Of a DNA stretch of 64,000 nt, positions 39,262-51,110 are shown piece by piece (within the stretch, counting starts at the first letter, position 1; the number at the start of each line of letters is the position of its first letter). Under the pieces are notes generated by a model that was given only the letters and a program-made list of their open reading frames with translations, did no database searches and was not told the DNA's origin. The position numbers and the translations under genes were made by a program. Source of the DNA: Bacillus sp. JCM 19058 (lineage in GTDB: Bacteria; Bacillota; Bacilli; Bacillales_H; Bacillaceae_D); the NCBI GenBank assembly GCA_001310555.1, contig BAXO01000003.1, positions 37,044 to 101,043 of the forward strand, in the 5' to 3' direction.

Positions 39262-40103
39262 CTAGTTTTTTTACCGCGCCTTCCGTAATCCCGGAAATGA
39301 ATTGCCTGCTAAAAATGAGAAAGACGACGAGGATTGGTATTGTAGCCATAAACGTCCCGGCAAGAATCATTGAATAATCGGTATAGTACACATCGTTTAA
39401 TGTTCGTAATGCAATTTGAATCGTATGAACACTCCGATCCTTGAGCACGACTAATGGCCAAAGGAAATCGTTCCATGTGCTCATAAACGTAAAGATTCCG
39501 AGAGTGGCGAGCCCAGGACGAACGGTCGGCAAAATAATATTCCAAAATGTACGAAAATTGCTGCAGCCGTCTATTCGGGCCGCTTCGATCAGTTCGTACG
39601 GAACAGCGGAGGAAATATATTGCCTCATCCAGAAAACGCCAAATGCCGTCACCATTGCCGGAACAATGACTGCCCTTAAATCGTCGACCCATCCTAATTC
39701 GCTAATGATCATAAAATTGGGGATGAGCCCTAATTGAGGCGGAATCATCATCGTTGCCAGCAAGAAAATAAATAAACCGTCACGCCCTTTAAACTGTAGC
39801 TTCGAAAAAGCAAAGCCGGCTAACGAGCAAAAAAAACAGGACAGAGATCGTTACCGCACTCGATATGAAAAACGAATTGAATAATGCTCTAAAGAACTCA
39901 ATTCGCTCAAATACATTCCCAGCGTTTTCAAAAAAATGCTGTTCCCGGTATCACAGCGGGCGGAAACGTATTCACTGCATTCGTTGTATTAGAACCGATA
40001 ACAAACATCCAATAAAACGGAAAAACGGATAAAATTGTGCTTATCAATAAAAACAAGTACAGGACAAATTTCGGTAACTTTCTTTCTCCAACTTCCTTCA
40101 TTC
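39262..40103 (-). CDS. CUT1 sugar ABC transporter permease, second membrane subunit (frameshifted)
   Basis: About 280 residues, six helices, AraQ/LacG type. Start ATG 40103 (GGGGGAG upstream). N-terminus KFVLYLFLLIS, then FPFYWMFVIGSNTT; FALFNSFFISSAVTISVL; ATMMIPPQLGLIPNFMII; and the EAA loop PYELIEAARIDGCSNFRTFWNIILP. Breaks near 40080, 39940 and 39825. With one A less in the 7-A run at 39265-39271 it ends TEGAVKN at 39262, the family's usual end, instead of running on to 39197. Partner of the permease at 40169. Likely aldouronate importer (AguG-like), by context. Confidence 0.87.
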
Positions 40104-40168
40104 ATTACTCCCCCTTTAAAAATAAAGCCCTCATTGAAGGTGAGTCCCTACTTGAGCCGCGCCTGTTT

Positions 40169-41085
40169 TTACGCTGAACGAATTTTTCTCGTCAGCAATA
40201 AATTAATGATCGAGAAAACGATAATAATAAAAAAATAATAGCCATGCGATCGCTGCCGCGTACCCGAACGAGAACCTTGAAAAGGCTTCCTCATACAAGT
40301 ACAGCGTAACAGTTAAGCCTTGATTGTTACCGCCGACCCCGAACAACAGTGGTTCAGCAAAGATTTGCATTCCGCCGATTGTCGACTGCAAAACGGTGAA
40401 GATAATGATTGGCCTCAGCAGCGGAACCGTAATGTACAGCAACTGTTGCATTTTGCTTGCTCCGTCTATCGTTGCCGCTTCATACAAGTCTCTCGAAATG
40501 CTTTGTAAGCCAGCCAAATAAATAATTGCGTTATAGCCGACCCAACGCCACATAACCATGACCGATATCGCGATATGAGTCCCAAAATAAGAGCCTCTCC
40601 AGTGTATCGGCTCGAAGCCAAGCAAGCTAATAAGATAATTAACGAGCCCATACTGCGTACCGAACATCGCTGAAAAGACGATCGCTACGGCGACGACCGA
40701 TGTGACATTGGGCATAAAGATTCCAAGGCGAAACAGCGATTTCCCTTTCAGAAAAGCCTGATTCAGCAAGAAAGCGATCACTAACGCAGCGACTAATTGT
40801 GGAATAGTTGACAAAATCCAAATGCTGAACGTATTACCGAGCGCTTGCCAAAATAAAGGATCGTCTATAAATAAAAGCTGGTAATTTCGAAAGCCAATAA
40901 ATTCCCTTTCGCCTAACATGTTCCATCTGTGAAAGGAAAGAAAGGCTGTAAATAATAATGGAAACACACCAAAAATACCGAATAAAATAAAAAAATGGCG
41001 AGATAAACAAATAGCCTGAACGGCGATCGATCGCTCTTTGGCTGTACCCTCTTCCAACTTTTGGCTTGCTTATTCCTCTTCCCAT
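40169..41085 (-). CDS. CUT1 sugar ABC transporter permease, first membrane subunit (frameshifted)
   Basis: About 300 residues, MalF/LacF type. I choose ATG 41085, six bases after GGGGGG. N-terminus MGRGISKPKVGRGYSQRAID, then after a break near 41000 GIFGVFPLLFTAFLSFHRW. EAA loop LYEAATIDGASKMQQLLYITVPLLRP and the C-terminal helices follow; a break near 40230 hides the end IIIVFSIINLLLTRKIRSA. Stop at 40169. Forms a pair with the next permease and uses the receptor at 41178; no ATPase is encoded here, as is common because MsmX-type ATPases are shared. Confidence 0.88.
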
Positions 41086-41177
41086 CGTCATCCCCCCTGA
41101 CTTTATCGAATGATCCACTGACGCCTGCCCAGTCAAAAGAGATAGAGGCTGACATTCACAGCCTCTATTTTTGTTCG

Positions 41178-42448
41178 CTAACGCTCGATTTGACGTTTTA
41201 CTTCCGCTATCGCATTGTCCCAAGCAGCTTCAGGTGTAGCGGCTCCATCAGCAACCGTTGTCAATGCATCACCCATTATCCCATTGATTGTCCCTGTATC
41301 AGGGGCGCGGTAAACATAATCAACGAGTGTAGCGGCTTCGGCAAAAATGGCTCCCATATCATCGCGATTAAAAAAATTCATCCGCATAGTTTTGTAAGCT
41401 ATCTTCGTCATAAATAGCTGGAGTTGACGGGAAGTTCCCTTTGCTTTCAAAAATTCTTAATTGATTTTCCGGTGACATGAGCCACGTGATGAACTCGTAG
41501 GCTTCTTCAGGATAATTGCTTTGTTCAGGAATCGATAGCACAGAGCCACCCCAGTTCCCTGATCCTTCAGGCATTAGCGTTATATTCCATAGCCCGGACG
41601 TATCCGGTGCATCATTTTTAATGTTTTGCAGCATCCAAGGAGGGAGGAATACGGTGGCAAAATCTCCGGCGGCCAATGCCGCTCCCCACTCGGTAGCCCC
41701 CCTTTCCGTATTATTATGAATATCAATCGCTTCGATGGAGAGGTCCCATGCTCTTTGAATCAATGCACTATCCTCAATTATTAAGGTGCCATCCTCTTCG
41801 AAATATTGCTTTTCACCCTGTTCCCTAATCGCAGCATACAAATCGCTGACATGATTAAACATGTTGCTTCCGGTTTCTTCTTTTAATCGTCTGCCTACTT
41901 CAATATATTCTTCCCACGTTTGCATCTCTGCAGCAACGTCATCCGGTTCTGTCGGCAACCCCGCCTCTTCAAAAATGTCGACTCGATAAGCCATAGCCAT
42001 TGGACCGACGTCTGTCGGAATTCCTAATACGTATGAGCCGTCCTCTGAAGAAGCTTCCCTCCAGCGCCACTCAAGATAGTCATCCTTTAGATCCATCGCT
42101 CCGAAGTCTGCTAAGTTATTGAAATGCTCAATATTCTCTTTAAACCTTTCTAAAAACCCTTGCTCTATCCCAGTAATATCGGGAACTCCACTGCCGGCAG
42201 CAAGAGTTGTTAATAGGTTCTGGTGATGATCGTTATACTCGGCTTCCTGAACATTAATCGTAATATTAGGGTTTAATTCTTGGTATTCGCTAATAAATTC
42301 GTCTAATCCCATTCCTGGCCAAAGCCACATCGTTAATTCGACATCACCGCCCTCCTCCCTAGATCCCGCCCCCTCCTCTGATGAGGAGCATGCGAGAAGT
42401 CCGACCGCAAGACCGAAACAACTGAGCAAAAAAACCGAGCTTTTTCAT
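41178..42448 (-). CDS. Sugar ABC transporter substrate-binding lipoprotein (frameshifted)
   Basis: About 420 residues, family 1 solute-binding protein. ATG 42448 follows GGGGGA. The lipoprotein signal MKKLGFLLSCFGLAVGLLAC (lipid-carrying Cys) is interrupted by one extra T in the run at 42428-42434. Mature part: VELTMWLWPGMGLDEFISEYQ, then LTTLAAGSGVPDITGIEQG and GDFATVFLPPWMLQN. A second extra T near 41374 hides the C-terminus NRDDMGAIFAEAATLVDYVY, with end at 41178. First gene after the cre site. By context it binds xylo- or aldouronic oligosaccharides (AguE-like). Confidence 0.9.
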
Positions 42449-42535
42449 TTTGAATCCCCCTTTTTATTGTAAATAATCATTCCAAGATGCTTCCTCACCT
42501 GAATTCCCCGCTGTAGTATGGTTGAAATTAATTTA

Positions 42536-42549
42536 TTAAAGCGCTTTCA
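42536..42549 (-). promoter_or_regulatory. cre-like site (CcpA) upstream of the sugar-binding protein gene
   Basis: Minus strand TGAAAGCGCTTTAA matches the catabolite-responsive element consensus TGWAANCGNTNWCA at 13 of 14 positions. It lies about 90 bases before the ATG at 42448, between GH43 copy 2 and the receptor gene. Suggests carbon catabolite repression. Confidence 0.65.
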
Positions 42550-42605
42550 CAAAATAGGCGAGCAGCTGCAGGCAAACAGTCATGCCCACATCACCGCCCT
42601 TTTTC

Positions 42606-44189
42606 TTAATGATTTCGCTCGCGATAAATAAAGTAATCAAAGTCTGCGTGCTTGCGCCTTCCGCTTAAATCCTGCACGCACATTCCGACAAATGTGCCTG
42701 TAAATCGAACGGTATCTGCTGAGTCGTCGGAAAGGTGGGTGACATCGAGAGCCGGGCCAATATGTTCAAACCGTGCATTCTCATCCTCACGATAAGAAAA
42801 CTGCAGCAAACCATGATCGCTTGTTGCTCTAAGCGAAAGAGGGCTACCCTCTTTGACCGATATCGCTTGAGGAAGCAGCTCTTCGTATGCTCCATTTTTG
42901 GACTGCATAATACCGAGACATTTCCCTGCCTGCTCATCTCCCGTCACGCGAAGATAAACAAAATCCGACGAATCGTAATAAACGATTAAGCCTGCCATTT
43001 GTTGAAAGTGCTCCGGCTCAAATTCCAAGGCTGTTTCGACCTCAATATGAAACGCTTGCTGTCTTCTAGCAACGAGGCTCTGATCGTGTAACGAAGCTAA
43101 AGACTCCCTTCCTATTAAACGCAAATAGCCAGGACGCTCCTTCAATGTCAACCATGTTTCATCGGGCGCAATTCTCAACGTATTCCATTCCGGTCGCAAT
43201 TCTTCTTGATTGAAATCGTCCTTTTCAGGAACTTGTTCAAAAGCTACCGGCTTAAGAGCGGGTGCTTGCACTTCAAGCGCTGGCGAATTCCCGCCTCCTT
43301 CAACACGAATCCATAAATCGTCCGTCCAATACATTTTCTGTAACGCCGTTTCTCTCCCTAAGGTACAAAACTGGCCCTGTAACGGACGCCCGCACAAATG
43401 GGCCATGTACCATTCTCCAGTTTGAGTTTCGACGAGGCTCCCGTGACCCGCCTTTTGCAAATGCAATTCTGGCTTTTCAGCCGAGGTTAAAATCGGGTTC
43501 GTCGGATCGACTTCATACGGTCCCTCCAAGTCCTTCGACCTCGCCATTGTGACAGCATGCTCGTATTCGGTCCCGCCTTCTGCCGTAATCAAATAATAAT
43601 AGCCGTGCTTTTTATACAGGTGCGGAGCTTCCGTAAGCCTAATATCGGTTCCTTTAAAAATTGTCTTTACCGGACCTACTAGTTTTTTTTCTTCCTTTGA
43701 ATATTCCTGCAGGACGATGCCGCCAAATGGATGCCTCCCTTGTCGAAAATCCCAGAGGGCATTGACGAGCCATTTCCGTCCATCATCATCGTGAAACATT
43801 GAAGGATCAAAACCGCTACTATTCAAATGAATCGGCTCTGACCACGGTCCCGTAATCTCGGGTGCCGTAATTAAGTAATTGTGAGAATCCTTAAACGAGC
43901 CGTGCCAATTTTTCATATCCGTATAAATTAAATAAAATAAATCGTTATCATAGCTAAGGCAAGGAGCCCAAACCCCACCTGAATTCGCGTTTCCTCTCAT
44001 ATTCAGCTGCGTCATTCTCGTAATCGGACTTGTCATAAAGCGCCAATGAACAAGATCCTTCGAATGAAAAATTCGTACTCCTGGAAACCATTCAAACGTA
44101 GATGTTGCAATATAATAATCTTCTCCCACTCGTAAAATCGACGGATCAGGGTGAAAGCCTTTTAATACTGGATTACGAATCGTTGTCAC
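42606..44189 (-). CDS. GH43 beta-xylosidase, copy 2 (intact)
   Basis: Intact, 527 residues. Same architecture as the copy at 35290: N-terminal five-bladed propeller with catalytic Asp in [21 protein letters not shown], Asp in SSGFDPSMFHDDDG and Glu in LTEAPHLYKKHGYYYL; C-terminal beta-sandwich from [18 protein letters not shown]. The ATG at 44189 is followed by TTIRNPVLKG, the usual start of xylosidases in this subfamily; no signal peptide, so cytoplasmic. First gene of the locus, behind a cre site at 44327. Copy 1 and 2 look like old paralogues, not a recent duplication, judging by many substitutions. Confidence 0.95.
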   Translation of the reverse strand: MTTIRNPVLKGFHPDPSILRVGEDYYIATSTFEWFPGVRIFHSKDLVHWRFMTSPITRMTQLNMRGNANSGGVWAPCLSYDNDLFYLIYTDMKNWHGSFKDSHNYLITAPEITGPWSEPIHLNSSGFDPSMFHDDDGRKWLVNALWDFRQGRHPFGGIVLQEYSKEEKKLVGPVKTIFKGTDIRLTEAPHLYKKHGYYYLITAEGGTEYEHAVTMARSKDLEGPYEVDPTNPILTSAEKPELHLQKAGHGSLVETQTGEWYMAHLCGRPLQGQFCTLGRETALQKMYWTDDLWIRVEGGGNSPALEVQAPALKPVAFEQVPEKDDFNQEELRPEWNTLRIAPDETWLTLKERPGYLRLIGRESLASLHDQSLVARRQQAFHIEVETALEFEPEHFQQMAGLIVYYDSSDFVYLRVTGDEQAGKCLGIMQSKNGAYEELLPQAISVKEGSPLSLRATSDHGLLQFSYREDENARFEHIGPALDVTHLSDDSADTVRFTGTFVGMCVQDLSGRRKHADFDYFIYRERNH

Positions 44190-44588
44190 TAATCTTTTCC
44201 CCTTTCTGACTTACGTTTATCATTCGTTGGAGCTCTTTTTTTTAGCACGTCCGGGCCACATCTAATGCCTCGAAAGTGCCCCTTCCTAACTAGCAAAAAC
44301 ACATATCATTCACTATTTCCGCCAAAATAAAGCGGTTTCAAGGACTTAGTCTGCTCGTATCTGCACTCATTTTAACAACAGAAAAAAAGGTAAATCTATG
44401 TACCTTTCGGCAAATAAATTTACCCAAATCGAGACTTTTTTTAGTCAACGCTTCCGGATGCTCCAAATGCACGCATTGCCTTCATTCCCGAACATGAAAT
44501 AATCCGTAATTATTAGCTTTCCGGCTTATTCAAAGAAACACTAAGCGTAAGAGCAAGTGGACAAAGCTGCTCCAAAAAGCACGCATTG
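44190..44588. other. Promoter region between AraC regulator and the xylan operon
   Basis: About 400 bases. It holds a cre-like site (44327-44340), probably the operon promoter (minus strand, TTGAAA at 44341-44336 overlapping the cre), and the region past the AraC stop. No gene. Confidence 0.5.
44327..44340 (-). promoter_or_regulatory. cre-like site upstream of GH43 copy 2
   Basis: Minus strand TGAAACCGCTTTAT, 12 of 14 matches to TGWAANCGNTNWCA with the central CG intact, about 140 bases before the xylosidase ATG. Probably CcpA-mediated repression of the locus. Confidence 0.55.
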
Positions 44589-45515
44589 TCACGTTTTGCT
44601 GCTTTGTCTATATTGAGTCGGTGTTAGTCCTGTCCAACGCTTAAATTGGCGGCTAAAGTGGGCCAAGTCGTGGTAGCCCATTCTCTGGGAAATCTGTTCA
44701 ATCGTATGCTCGCTCTGGATGAGCAAAGCTTTAGATTCATTTAGCTTTTTAAATGACAAATACTGGCGTGGCGACATATTGTACATTCGTTTAAAAACCT
44801 TATTACAGTGAGACACGCTAAAATTTAGCGCCTGGGCAATATCGTCGATCCTCACCTTATCTTCAAATGATTCTTCCCCAGCTCCCGGCCGTTTTACCTG
44901 TGCTTCTATTTCCTCCGCAATTCGATACGCCAGTTTTTTTGTCCGCTCCGATATTTTTTTTCAACATCATCCTTGCCGTTGGCAAGCCCATCGACTAGCG
45001 CCGCTAACAGCTCAAACATAATTGCATGCACGTGCATTCTCTCTTTTAGACTGAGCTCCAAGCGCTTTGAGAGGTGGATTAGACGATCGAGCAATGGACG
45101 TATCCTGACAGCAAGCTTGGAATCCGCCCGATAGAATACTTTGTCCGTCCGCTTTAAATAAGGGAGAAATAGCTTATCATCAATAAAAAAAATGAAGGCA
45201 AAAATAAGTAAATGGGTCCTTTGAGCCTCCTCGACTTGAATGTATTTCTCCTGGCCGAGTTAAAATAATATCCCCAGCGTATTGATCGTATTTCTCTTCC
45301 TTTACTTCAAAAACCTGATGACCTTCCGTAACAAGGTTAATCTCGTACATCGGATGCTCATGAGCGGGATAATACCAAGTACTTTTGGCCGTGCGCAAAT
45401 GCATGCCGTAAAGCTCAAAGCCTGTTTTAATATCAGGATATATAAATTCTTCGATACTATGCTCCATCGTCACTTTGTAGTTATCGACGTTTTTATCAGA
45501 GAAAATAAACTCCAT
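44589..45515 (-). CDS. AraC-family transcriptional regulator (frameshifted)
   Basis: About 308 residues; ATG 45515 has AGGAG nine bases upstream. N-terminal cupin-like sensor: WYYPAHEHPMYEINLVTEGHQVFEV and GDIILTRPGEIHSS. C-terminal double HTH: DDIAQALNFSVSHCNKVFKRMYNMSPRQYLSFKKLNES, then IEQISQRMGYHDLAHFSRQFKRWTG, both shown as family pattern. Breaks near 45185, 45100, 44958 and 44862. Located directly upstream of the xylan locus on the same strand; likely its sugar-responsive activator. Confidence 0.88.
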
Positions 45516-46237
45516 TCTGACCAACTCCTAAGGCATACTATTCCCGCTCTAGGCATTCCCCTTCTTCATCTCTGTTCTCATTGCTAGTTTACTATATTTA
45601 TTCAGATCAGCACAAAAAGGTTTTTTTGTGCTATCGCTTTGGTGCAGCTTTTGGAGCGTGAGCTGTTGATGTGCCAGCCTACCTTTCACGAACCATACAC
45701 GGCTATCGTACGTATCTCATCTACCTCAGTGCCTTTATTCCAACAAACACAATGCCATCATCGCTGCCCGCGTTCGCTAAAAACCTAGCGATGAGCTCGC
45801 TGAGTAAAACATTACAAGGACTATTGCCCGGCACACCCATTGGCAATACCGCGGCTCGTTTTATTGACTTGCTTATTGCATTAATAATCGCTGTACAAGC
45901 TATAATGGAACTAGAGATAGAATATTAAGGTTATTATAAAGGGTAAAGCTTTGGCACGCGTATTTAGTATATCGTATAGTCTCTATTTGCAACCTACTTC
46001 AATTTCAAGTACATTCGTCTCTAATATACGCCTGCAGGGGGAGAGCGAGCTTCTGTCCAAACACGCGCACTTTAAATGAAGTGAAAGCAACGAACGATGT
46101 GAGCCGGAGTGCGAGGCAGACCCGTTTTCCTTCGCGAGACAATACTCAATCCTCGACTAGCGATGACTAACTTATTACCCTCAGCAATGCGCTGAATAGC
46201 CAAGCTTTCCTTGAGCTGCTCGGAAAGGAGATAGATA
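45516..46237. other. Intergenic region, nothing recognised
   Basis: About 720 bases between the AraC and RpiR genes. A plus-strand 85-codon frame (45671-45928) lacks a ribosome binding site and resembles no family; its opposite strand has protein-like stretches (INAISKSIKRAAVLP) that could be decayed coding sequence. I do not call a gene. Confidence 0.35.
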
Positions 46238-47016
46238 ATGACTGACTTATTTTTAGATATTCCTACAGAACAATATAAGAGCTTGAGCGAGTCGGAACGA
46301 TATGTGTTGCAATACATCGTTAAAAATATTCAAACGATTCCGGAGCTGTCGATTGTAAAATTAAGTGAGCAAGCAAATGTGTCAACGGCAACGATTGTCC
46401 GCTTAATGAAGAAAATCGGGCACGACGGTTATACGTCATTCAAATACAGTATAAGAGACCGTATACAATCGAAGCAGCATGTCGAAACGATCGATGAAGT
46501 CGATAAAAAGATTCGGCAGGCGATCCGAAAAAAACGAGCTAGAAGTGTTAAATACGATTCAAATGATTAACAGAGGCACGATTGAGGATGCAATCCAAAA
46601 AAATGCACGACACCGAGAAAATTTATATTTTTGCACGTGGCTTTTCTGAGTTGATTGGTACAGAACTGACGACTAAGCTCCAGCTTATCGGAAAGAACTG
46701 TGAAATGCACAATGACCCGAACATTATTCGGGTCATTTCAAAAAAATTAACGGATAAGGAGCTGGCCATCTTTATTTCCCTTAACGGAGAAACAGCGGAA
46801 TTAGTAGAAGCTTGCAAAAATTTCAAAATGAAAAGTATTAGTACGATAACGTTAACGGCCAGCGTCGATTCATCACTTGCTAAGCTTTCGGAAATTACCT
46901 TACTCGGTTACAAAGGCTCGCAATCCTTTTTTCCGGATTACGAGGTTCGATCGCGCTTACCATTGCAAGTCATTTCCCGAATTATTTTGGATGCTTATGT
47001 GATTCGGATGCTTTAG
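46238..47016 (+). CDS. MurR/RpiR-family transcriptional regulator with SIS domain (frameshifted)
   Basis: About 260 residues from ATG 46238 (GGAGAT upstream). N-terminal HTH: LSESERYVLQYIVKNIQTIPELSIVKLSEQANVSTATIVRLMKKIGHDGYTSFK (RpiR signature). The frame slips in the A-runs near 46530 and 46597; restored it reads NELEVLNTIQMINRGTIEDAIQKM, followed by the sugar-phosphate-binding SIS domain: KIYIFARGFSELIG, then LAIFISLNGETAELVEACKN. Convergent with the fructose-type PTS operon to its right and probably its regulator. Confidence 0.87.
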
Positions 47017-47113
47017 CGAAGAACGTTTCGAATAAAGCATCCGAATCAAGGATAACAGGGACCAACGTTGCGAGTCCTACTTTCAACGTTCGCCAATGAG
47101 TGCACTATGCATT

Positions 47114-47988
<875 letters not shown>

Positions 47989-48020
47989 TCATCACTCCGA
48001 TCCTTTATCTTATCCTACAT

Positions 48021-48476
48021 CTATAGCTCACCTTGCGCCCGTTCCAAAGTCGCTAGCACTTCCTCTGGCTTCTCCGCCCGTAATAGGCTTTGGCGAACGT
48101 CACTATGCATAAGCATTCGCGATATATTTGAAAGTAACGTCAAGTGAGTAGAGCTTGCTTCTTCTTCTGGAATTAACAATGAGATAACAAAGCGGACAGG
48201 CTCACCGTCCATTGACTCCCACTCAATCCCGTTCGACAGCTTAAGCACAATGACACTCGCTTTGCGAATCGCCGTTTGCTTAGTATGTGGAATGGCGAAT
48301 CCGTCCATAAAGCCTGTCGTCCCTTCTTTTTCGCGCTGCATTAAGCCTTCTATCACTAGCTCTTTAGATGAAGCAATACCTTGTTTAACAGCGATGGAGG
48401 CAATTCGATTAAAGACCTCCTGTTGATCGGCTAACGTTTCGTTGACAGCAATCTGGCTTAGTTCAAATGGTTCCAT
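48021..48476 (-). CDS. PTS system fructose-type EIIA component
   Basis: Intact, 151 residues. The phosphorylated His64 lies in DGFAIPHTKQ, the diagnostic motif of fructose/mannitol-class (PTS_EIIA_2) domains; flanking pieces MQREKEGTTGF and VISLLIPEEEASSTHLTLLSNI fit as well. Accepts phosphate from HPr and passes it to EIIB. Separate polypeptide next to EIIBC; 30 bases after it, same operon. Confidence 0.93.
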   Translation of the reverse strand: MEPFELSQIAVNETLADQQEVFNRIASIAVKQGIASSKELVIEGLMQREKEGTTGFMDGFAIPHTKQTAIRKASVIVLKLSNGIEWESMDGEPVRFVISLLIPEEEASSTHLTLLSNISRMLMHSDVRQSLLRAEKPEEVLATLERAQGEL

Positions 48477-48505
48477 ATTGATCCTCTCCCTTCATTCTAC
48501 TTCCC

Positions 48506-49926
48506 TCAGGCCGATATTTGTTGCTTCGTTTGCTTTTCGGCACTAAGCTTTCGTGAAAACCCGTAAGCAAACGCACCGACTAACGAGCCGATTAAGATCG
48601 CTACTACCCATAAAATAGCTCCAGTGACAACTGGCAGGACGAGAAAGCCTCCATGTGGTGCAGGGACTTGAACATTAAACAAATATGTTAAAATCGCTGA
48701 AATAGAGGAAGATACCATCAAAATCGGAATTACGACGACTGGGTTTTTGGCAGCGAACGGAATCGCACCCTCGGTAATATGTGTCGAGCCTAAAATAAAG
48801 TTGACAATGCCCGCGTTTCGCTCTGATTGATTAAAATACTTTTTGAAAAAGACGACAGCGAAGGCCGTTACTAATGGCGGTGTAATGCAAGCTGCCGAAA
48901 CTCCAGCCATAAAGTACATGTTCCCTTCTGCCAGCAAGGCCGTTCCTGTTACATACGCGGCTTTATTGACTGGACCTCCCATATCAAAAGCACTCATTGC
49001 CCCAACGATAAGGCCGAGCAACACTGGGTTCGCTCCCTGAAAGTTGCCAAGAAACGTTTTCATCCCTTCGTTTACAGCCGTCATCGGCTCAACGAGCAGC
49101 ATCATAATAGCTCCGGTCAGGAAAATACCGATGACCGGAAATAGAAAAATTGCTTTTAGCCCCTCTAATGATTGCGGCATACGACTTAATAATTTCGAAA
49201 GTAGAACAATAACGTATCCTGCCAGAAACCCGGCGACAATTCCACCGAGGAAGCCTGCACCTCCGGTAAATGCAATCATTCCACCAATGAAGCCTGCAAC
49301 GAGACCAGGTCGCTGAGCAATTGAAGCCGCGATATAGGCTGCCAAAATCGGAACCATTAGTTCAAAGCCAAGACCGCCGATATCATTAAGAAGCTTGGCG
49401 ATTGGATGAAATGTTTCGTGCGTCGGATCAGCGGAATGAATACCAAATAAAAATGACAAGGCGATTAGGACCCCGCCGCCTACAACGAAAGGGAGCATAT
49501 GCGAAACGCCGTTCATTAAATGCTTATAAATAGCCCTTCCAATTGAATTTCCGCTCGGTTGCGTTTGTTCCGCTTCATTAGCCGCTGTTTCCTTTTTAGC
49601 TGCTTTATATACGGGTGCTTTTCCATCAATAATAGTTTGAATCAGCTTTTCGGCTTCCTTTATTCCTTTGGAAACAGACACATCTACTACCGGTTTACCG
49701 CAAAACGCTCAGCCGCCACGTCCTTATCAGCCGCAAGAATGACGCCATCCGCCTCGCGTATATCCTGCTGTGAAAGCTCGTTTTCAATTCCTACCTGTCC
49801 ATGAGTCTCTATCTTGATTTCGACATTCAGTTTCTTTGCTGCAATTTTTAAAGCTTCGGCAGCCATAAAGGTATGAGCTATTCCGGTCGGACAGCCCGTC
49901 GCAGCAATTATTTTTACGTCACTCAT
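48506..49926 (-). CDS. PTS system fructose-type EIIBC component (frameshifted)
   Basis: About 473 residues. The B domain starts DVKIIAATGCPTGIAHTFMAAEAL with phosphocysteine Cys12; it ends in AADKDVAAERF. One lost G near 49689 breaks the frame; restored, GKPVVDVSVSKGIKEAEKL joins the C domain. The latter has GVSHMLPFVVGGGVLIALSFLFG, the AYIAASIAQRPGL segment, MGGPVNKAAYVTG and HITEGAIPFAAKNP, hallmarks of fructose-class EIIC. Membrane permease; imports and phosphorylates the sugar. Start ATG 49926 with AGGAGG upstream. Confidence 0.92.
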
Positions 49927-50031
49927 CGTGATCCCTCCTAATTAGTTTTTTTTACTGAAAAAAACACCACCCTCAGTAGAAGATGTACGTCCAGAAAAAA
50001 CACGCAGCTAGTGCAGCTTGTTTTTGTGGAA

Positions 50032-50975
50032 TCATGAAGACATGATATCGGTTACAGTTAATGCCTTCATTAATGCCTTGACATCGGATAAATCGCTTAG
50101 TCCAGCAGAAAATGCCGTTGATGCCCCTGTAGCCGCTGCATATTTAAGGGCTTCATCGATTGGCATGCCAAGTTCAAGCTGTCCGACAAACGTCGCTAAG
50201 AGCGAATCTCCGGCACAGGCTGTGTTTACTACCGTTCCGCTCGGTGCATTTACTTGCATCGTCCGCTCCTTTGAAAGATAAAGAGCACCCTTCCCTCCTA
50301 AAGAAACGAGGACGTTTTTTTGCGCCACGCCGCAGCAACTCTTGTCCTAGATCGAGAACCTCCGAATCCTCCAAATCCTCCTTAGAAAAAAAAGGCAGCT
50401 AACTCCTCCTTGTTCGGTTTGACGAGGTAAGGGTGGTATGGCAAGCAATCAAGCAATTTTAACGAGCTGATGTCCAGAACGAGCTTCAGCTCATTTTGTG
50501 AAGCTATTTTGGCAATTGTTACGTAAATGTCTTCTGAAATTCCTTTCGGCAAACTTCCTGAAATAAATAATAAACTGCCTTCCGGTATTTGCTTGATTTT
50601 CTGTATTAACTTCTCCACTTTCTCCTCGGAAATTAAAGGCCCTCGATTAACTACTTTGTACTCCTTGTCTTTCGCTCGAATAAACGTATTAATTCTCGTT
50701 ATGCCGTCCACCTTAATAAAGTCAGTATTAATTCCAAGCTGCTTCAGCTCTGTTTCGATATATTCCCCCGTAAAGCCTCCCAGAAATCCAAGAGCTGTAT
50801 TGGGGATCCCTAATCGATGAAGCATAATAGAGACGTTGATCGTTTTTCCGTTCGCCTGATAATCTTCGCTGCCTGTCCGATTGACAACATCTGGCATAAG
50901 CGAGTCAACCTCAACAAATAAATCAACGGCCGGATTTAACGTACACGTATAAACGATAAGGCTCACCCCTTTCAT
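50032..50975 (-). CDS. fruK: 1-phosphofructokinase-type (PfkB family) sugar-phosphate kinase (frameshifted)
   Basis: About 310 residues. N-terminus VYTCTLNPAVDLFVEVDSL, then QANGKTINVSIMLHRLGI (substrate site), LFISGSLPKGISEDIY; after a break in the A-run near 50388, SLGGKGALYLSKE and the PfkB signature TACAGDSLLATFVGQL (catalytic Asp in AGDS). Start ambiguous: ATG 50975, or an unusual start after AAAGGGGTG. Adds the second phosphate to fructose-1-phosphate or tagatose-phosphate. First gene of the PTS operon; the true sugar may be fructose or a relative. Confidence 0.87.
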
Positions 50976-51010
50976 TACTGTTATTAATATAAGTATGACA
51001 CGGATGAGCG

Positions 51011-51024
51011 TGTAAATGTTTTCA
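51011..51024 (-). promoter_or_regulatory. cre-like site upstream of fruK
   Basis: Minus strand TGAAAACATTTACA matches the cre consensus in 13 of 14 positions; the one mismatch is in the central CG, which weakens it. It lies 36-49 bases before the fruK ATG. Confidence 0.4.
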
Positions 51025-51110
51025 TAATGTGTAAAGAGCTTTCCCTGCTTTTTTTCCTTTATTTACTTATAATTGAAGGTGGATATAGTTGAAAATGGGA
51101 GTGAGATATT

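Noticed and set aside
45671..45928. 85-codon plus-strand frame between AraC and RpiR genes
   Set aside because: No ribosome binding site and no recognisable motif; both strands look equally weak.
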